In this document: piece by piece, positions 59,291 through 64,000 of the stretch
Layout: each line of letters starts with the position of its first letter
How positions within the stretch are numbered: the first letter of the stretch is position 1
Assembly (NCBI RefSeq): GCF_018687715.1
Contig: NC_056765.1
Span: forward strand, 24,486,394-24,550,393
DNA from: Carya illinoinensis
Lineage: Eukaryota; Streptophyta; Magnoliopsida; Fagales; Juglandaceae
DNA: 64,000 bases
Reading direction: 5' to 3'
Notes under the pieces: model-generated
Databases searched by the model: none
Told to the model about the DNA's origin: nothing
The model's input: only the letters and a program-made list of their open reading frames with translations
Position numbers and translations under genes: made by a program

Positions 59291-59805
59291 TCATTATGCT
59301 TTCACATGTCAAATATACCTATTTCTTTTTTCCTTTTATTTACATACTTATTTTTTTTCATCTTTAAGCGCATTTTACTCTCATTTGCATGTGCACGATG
59401 CGACAGGTCATCACAAAGGACAAACATTTTTTTCATAAAAAGCAAAGACTGAAAATTTATATGAAATTCCTCCCATTGTGAATTGACCCAACAATCACAA
59501 CTTCCTTATAAGATTTCACTGCTAACACAGGGATAAGATTTCATTGTTTTATAAGCAAACTTTCTAACACAACTAATATGAGATAAAAAATTTCAAATAT
59601 GGTAGATTTGCTTGATCTACAAGAAAAATGGATTTTCGCGTCACCTAAATTTATCGCAAAAAACATAAAATGACTATTTATTTCAATAATCGCGACGCAT
59701 GCATTTTATGTTTTTTGCAACTAATTTAAATGACGTAAAAATTATTTTTCTTGTATATATAAATATATACTCTAGTACATACATACGTACAATTTCATTC
59801 ATATA

Positions 59806-60996
59806 TCAGGATGGTACAAACATGGAAAAGCCTTGATTGACAATGGTGAAGCCTCCATCTAGCAAAAGATTGTGTCCACTGACATACTTTGACTCATCAC
59901 TTCCCAAATAAAGAGCAGCTTCAGCCACATCCTCTGGTTTGAGGAGACTGCCTTTAAGGTTGGAATAAACACTGTAAACTCCATTGTCATCAAGTTTGAA
60001 GAAATCCTTTGCCAATGGTGTAGCAACTAGATAAGGCGATACACAGTTCACCCGAATGCCAAACTGTCCAAGTTCCACTGCTGTGTTTCTCATTAATCCC
60101 ACCACGCCATGCTTGGAGCTCGTGTAGGCATGCGATGCAACTCCTCCTATAGCAGAGCAAACACTAGCAGTTGTAATAATGCTGCCATGGCGAGCGGGGA
60201 CCATGACACGAGCTGCATGTTTGGTTCCAAGGAAGGCACCAACAAGGTTAACACCAATTACTTGCTCAAACTCAGCCTTGGTGTTGTCAAGGATGTTTGG
60301 TTTGGCAACTTCAATAACACCAGCATTATTGAACATAATATCAAGCTTTCCAAACTTGGAAACAGAAAAATTAATTGCATTTTCCACATCTGTTTCCTTG
60401 GTGACATCACAATGGACGAAGGATGTGGATTTAGAGTTTAGATCTTTGCAGACAGAATGACCCAAGTCATCTCGGATGTCTGCAATAACAACCTTAGCTC
60501 CATGTTTGGAGAAGAGTCTTACTGCAGACTCTCCAATGCCACTCGCTCCACCAGTGATTACTGCCACTTTCCCTTCTAGCCTGTGACACTAGGAAAAATA
60601 ACCGAACTTGAGGATTCTAATTATTAGGAAAAGACGGCATTTTCCCATTATATTTTTCAAAGCTCAATAAAAAAATCTTAATTCAAATCATTTCATTACT
60701 ATTCAAAAATCATTTTACTACTATTCATAGAATATTCATTTTATCTCATTATCTAAAATATATGTCCTTAGAGTCACAAGATGATCATCTTCTTACAAAA
60801 GTTAATATAACACATAATTCACTGTCGGAATAGCATAAAAGAAAAACTGCGTGAAAGGAGAAAAACAGATCTAAGAGAAAGTTTCCTTAACATAATGTCT
60901 ATTTTAGTCAAATTGTTAATACGATACAATTCTCATAGAATCTGAAAATTTTCCATACCTTCGGGCAGCCGCTGAGACTAAAGAAACACTTGTCAT
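59806..60996 (-). CDS. Short-chain dehydrogenase/reductase (SDR110C-like), intact, two exons
   Basis: Exon 1 complement of 60959-60996 (38 nt), intron 60581-60958 (GT...AG, 378 bp), exon 2 complement of 59806-60580; 270 residues. It has the NAD(P)-binding TGGASGIG (residues 22-29), an Asp after the second strand (VIAD, about 47) that favours NAD, NNAG (97-100), catalytic Ser about 152, YxxxK at about 165-169 (AYTSSK) and the C-terminal GHNLLLDGGFT. It belongs with plant SDR110C enzymes such as secoisolariciresinol dehydrogenase, xanthoxin dehydrogenase (ABA2), isopiperitenol and borneol dehydrogenases, which oxidise secondary alcohols of specialised metabolites or hormones; the substrate cannot be read from sequence. 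The start matches copy 2, with a typical short N-terminal extension (LEGKVA). Cytosolic as far as I can see. It is one of three tandem copies and the only functional-looking one. Confidence 0.93.
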
Positions 60997-61085
60997 GGCA
61001 GCTAGGGAAACGAAAATAGACCCGGCCCCAAAATTAGAGCTTTAACCAAGTTGCATTGGCTTCACTTCTCAAAGTAACTACTGCG

Positions 61086-61092
61086 TTATATA
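61086..61092 (-). promoter_or_regulatory. TATA box of the intact SDR gene
   Basis: Complement reads CTATATAACG about 90 bp upstream of the ATG, giving a leader of roughly 60 nt. A (TA)n tract (61107-61125) lies just upstream, at the position where copy 2 has its MITE. Confidence 0.65.
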
Positions 61093-61099
61093 GAGCCAT

Positions 61100-61930
61100 T
61101 TCAATTATATATATATATATATATATCTATATATGTTCACGTTTAAAATACACAAATTAAGGACAATGGAAGAAGACAATTAACGTGTTCCATACCCTTG
61201 ACTAACTGATGATGACGATGATGTGCTAGTTGTCATGTCGTCCCCAACTGTTGGACCGCAATTATTGGTTTTCGAATTTCAGGTAACATATTAGAGCACA
61301 AAGTTGGAATAAAATAACTCATAATAACAAAGGCCGCTCAGTATTTTCACAAATATATATATATATATATATATATCATCCAGTTGCTTTAAATGTATTA
61401 TTGGTATGTAGTGATGATGAGTATAATTTTTCTTTTTATTAATATACGATGTGGTGTGTGGTTATGCGAAGCAACCAGATGATAAATATCTATATGTACT
61501 TGTTTTAAATATATATATTTGATGGACGATCATGAAGACTTTATCATATTGTATTAGGTTAAATGTAAAGTCTGATTTGTAAGCAGGTGTTAAATCATGA
61601 AGACTTTATCATATTGTAATAGGTTAAATGCTGTCTCTTTCTCCATTTCCCTTACAGTTCTCTCTTCTCTTCTCGTGCTCGTGGGAGTAGGTGAAAGGGG
61701 AGGTCCTTGCTGCCCCCCACTCCCTCTCTCTCTCACAACTCCCTCTCATTTTTTCTGCTCTCAGATACCATCAAGATGCCTATAAAGTGAGGCTATCAGT
61801 CAGAGCCACAACATAAGAAAGAAATGAAGAAAAGAACAAGGCATGGAGAGAGGATAAATGGGGAGAAAAAAGAGAGAAAAAGGGAGAGAGCTGAAGGTTT
61901 ATATAGGAACTCTTCACAAATATGTATGTA
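61100..61930 (-). promoter_or_regulatory. Upstream region of the intact SDR gene
   Basis: Contains (TA)n tracts (61107-61125 and 61349-61376), a 37-bp direct duplication (TCATGAAGACTTTATCATATTGTA at 61530 and 61596) and a CT-rich/GA-rich block (61622-61900) shared with copy 2. No cis-element can be assigned with confidence. Confidence 0.5.
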
Positions 61931-62514
61931 TATGTACTATAAATATTTAATATCAATAGTGAATAATATTGAGCTCCTGATCAAGAGCCAATTTTATCTT
62001 GAATATTCTAGTTAGATTTCTTTAATTTCACAATTGTACTATTGCTTTGCAATCTTTTTGGGGTTTAAATAAATATTTATTAAATTTGATATATATAGGT
62101 CACTTATATTTTAATATGAAATTTATATTATTTAATTAATATACATATACATATGTATAATTTATTTGTTTAAAAACTAAACTTGACCACTTTCAAAATT
62201 AGATTTGACCCTAAAAATTAATCCAAACTCATTTGCTTGATCCACAAACAATGTCTCATTAAATAATTGAAAGAGGTATCACCAATTAAGAAGAAAGTGA
62301 TATTGGATTATATATTTCTGCATCATGTAATAGAAATGTTACTTGCGTTTCTTTCTTTTCTTCTTCTTCTTGTTTTTTCCTTTTTTTTTTTTTTTTTTTA
62401 CACTTCGCGTTGGATACGCATACAATTTTTATATATTCTTTTTGGAGAAAACGTCCTTTTTTTTTTTTTTCACTTGAGAAAACATTTCTTTTAAAAATGA
62501 ATTCTGGATTAAGT
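61931..62514. other. Intergenic sequence
   Basis: AT-rich, with poly-T tracts at 62380-62400 and 62457-62470; no gene recognised. Confidence 0.4.
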
Positions 62515-62732
62515 CTCATTTGATTATACCGTTAAGATGAGATGAGATAAGATATTTGGTTAAAAGTTGAATAAAATATTATTATAATATAATTTTTTAA
62601 TATAATTTTTATTTTTAGATTTGAAAAAGTTGAATTGTTTATTATGTTTTGTGTATGAGTTTAAAAAAATTATAATGATTATATAAAATGAGATGAGATA
62701 ATTTAATTTTGTATAATCAAACTAATCCAAAC
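62515..62732. mobile_element. AT-rich MITE
   Basis: The left end CTCATTTGATTATACCGTTA and the complement of the right end TTAGTTTGATTATACAAAAT are inverted repeats, with an interior carrying AAGATGAGATGAGATAAGA and AATGAGATGAGATAA. Same family as 40961-41166 (opposite orientation). Confidence 0.7.
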
Positions 62733-63326
62733 TCTTTCATGTACAGTACCACAACTGACAAAACATTATTGCGCAATTTAGTCAATATTTACTGACTGAT
62801 GACTTCAGGATCTAAAAGATTAATTTCTAGCTCCATTTGATTCAGTTGAAAATTTAAATATACATATAAAAAAGAAAAAGTTACAACCTTAAAATACCGT
62901 TGGCCAAAGGCCGCTAGCAACATGGCATTACTTTCACACCTTTATCATCTGTGATTGATTAGATAGGATTTATGAGATCAATAGTTGACGTAGCGGAATC
63001 GTATAAGAATAATAAAACTCACTCAAGAAGAGATGTGTCTTCCGAACCACGAGCCACCAGTTTTATTGATGAAACTTAGTAAGACTTAGAATTATTCAAG
63101 AGATGAAAAAAACTGCCTCCCTTCCCTGTATTCGGTCCCCTTATACAAAGAAAACTAACTAAGGAAACTTATTTGGAAAGGAAAGATCGATATCACTAGC
63201 ACACTATTAACTAAGGAAAGCTTATTAAAATGGAAACATTAAAATTGAAAATGAAATCTGCAATAATTTGGAGAGCTGCTGAAGAGCTCCTCTGTTTATG
63301 GCACTTCCCTCTTCAATCTCGATAAC
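62733..63326. other. 3' flank of the right-edge Gypsy element
   Basis: No gene. Given the minus-strand Gypsy coding region at 63327, part of this may be its 3' untranslated region and LTR, but no TG...CA boundary could be fixed. Confidence 0.35.
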
Positions 63327-64000
63327 TCACGCTAAACCTGCTGCATCAGATTCTTCCCCACTCGGAAGGAAGCTCGACCTCGAGCTATGGTCAGGATAGA
63401 GTGCTTCATCTGGAGGGTGGTACTCAAAAATATCTGCTACAATGAAGGTAGAGGAAATTGACATGTTATCAAGGAGGTCTACGACATAAGCATTATCATT
63501 TATCCTCTTCACAATTCGGCATGGGCCGGACTTCTTCTTCTGCAACTTATTGTAAGTCCTAGCTAGAAAATGCTGCTTGTGTAGGTGCACCATGACTAGG
63601 TCCCCTTCATGGAAAATCTTAACTCGCCTGTGCTTGTCTACCGCTTGTTTGTATCTTGAGTTAGCCTTTTCCAAGTTGACACGAATGTCTGAATGGACTT
63701 GCTGAATTCTCTCTACCATGTTCTCTGCTACAGTACTAATTCCAGGAAGTCTTGGCAATGGAATTAAATCAAGGGTGTGCTTTGGTGGTTGAGTGTAAAC
63801 AACCTCAAACGGCATTTTCTCGGTTGATTGATTGACCATATTGTTAAAAGCAAACTCCACTTGCGGAAGGCAAACATCCCACTGTTTTGGCTTGTCTCCA
63901 CAGACGCAACGAACCATGTTGCCCAATGTGCGATTTGTCACTTCCATTACACAGCTGGTTGTTGCAAAACAAATATTCATCTTGAAAATCTGCCACGGGT
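63327..64000 (-). CDS. Ty3/Gypsy integrase C-terminal region (partial, runs off edge)
   Basis: The complement is open from the right edge to a stop at 63327 (217 codons from the first ATG). It contains MEVTNRTLGNMVRCVCGDK, WDVCLPQVEFAFNNMVNQST, PFEVVYTQPPKHTLDLIPLP, the helical KANSRYKQAVDKHRR and GDLVMVHLHK. The SH3-like end is SGPCRIVKRINDNAYVVDL, then ADIFEYHPPDEALYP. This is the distal integrase core and C-terminal domain of a Ty3/Gypsy pol. MEVTNRTL is preceded by FATTSC rather than the usual HPQTDGQ stretch, suggesting a small rearrangement at the third catalytic region. No stop lies inside the visible part. Confidence 0.9.
   Translation of the reverse strand, partial: PWQIFKMNICFATTSCVMEVTNRTLGNMVRCVCGDKPKQWDVCLPQVEFAFNNMVNQSTEKMPFEVVYTQPPKHTLDLIPLPRLPGISTVAENMVERIQQVHSDIRVNLEKANSRYKQAVDKHRRVKIFHEGDLVMVHLHKQHFLARTYNKLQKKKSGPCRIVKRINDNAYVVDLLDNMSISSTFIVADIFEYHPPDEALYPDHSSRSSFLPSGEESDAAGLA

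Larger units (their letters stand above)
59283..61930. repeat. Duplicated unit 3
   Basis: This carries the 3' flank (AGATATTTCATTATGCTTTCAC...), the intact SDR gene and its upstream CT-rich block, all collinear with unit 2. It lacks the LTR element and the promoter MITE, and so provides the empty sites for both insertions. Confidence 0.85.

Overview
The window looks like a gene-poor, transposon-dominated stretch of a eudicot (probably woody) nuclear genome. The support is introns with plant-type splice sites, plant-specific Copia, Ty3/Gypsy and L1-type LINE lineages, many AT-rich MITEs, and a plant short-chain dehydrogenase (SDR) tandem array. A Fagales-like origin is only an impression from the MITEs that begin or end with TTTGGAT or GATGAGATGAG motifs. 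I see no bacterial operons, CRISPR arrays, rRNA or tRNA genes, and nothing I would call a new biological system. The interest lies in nested insertions that can be read exactly and in the SDR paralogs.

Layout. 1-3.4 kb: 5' part of a rather intact LINE on the minus strand (ORF1, apurinic endonuclease, start of reverse transcriptase). 3.4-6 kb: a LINE relic, one candidate exon of a small secreted or membrane protein gene, a 39-bp LINE micro-insertion and a 173-bp solo LTR. 7.2-17.3 kb: a decayed, roughly 10-kb Tat/Retand-like Gypsy element on the minus strand, with gag, protease, RT, RNase H and integrase relics, a 79-bp tandem repeat array and an antisense extra ORF. 18.6-23.2 kb: two LINE relics facing each other, one split by a 628-bp PIF/Harbinger-like MITE. 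23.2-27.9 kb: a probable 4.7-kb Gypsy solo LTR. 28.4-28.9 kb: another LINE ORF1 relic. 29.1-33.9 kb: a complete but mutated Copia element with 292-bp LTRs and AAAAG target duplications. 34.1 kb: first exon of an LRAT-domain (LEAD-SENSITIVE1-like) gene. 35-40 kb: a CACTA-like end, a LINE tail, degenerate Gypsy sequence and a 342-bp TRIM.

40.2-61.9 kb holds three copies of one duplicated unit carrying an SDR gene. Unit 1 is a gutted 3' relic. Unit 2 has a full-length gene broken by one deleted base, with a MULE-like MITE next to its TATA box and a 5.5-kb gag-only SIRE-like retrotransposon in its 3' flank. Unit 3 has an intact two-exon gene encoding 270 residues. Between units 2 and 3 lies a minus-strand Copia relic (54.1-59.3 kb) that itself contains a Gypsy 3' fragment. 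The window ends in the integrase C-terminal region of another Gypsy element (63.3-64 kb).

The only gene predicted to make a functional cellular protein from sequence wholly inside the window is the unit 3 SDR (complement of 59806-60996). The LRAT exon and the exon at 4.6-4.76 kb may belong to truncated genes.
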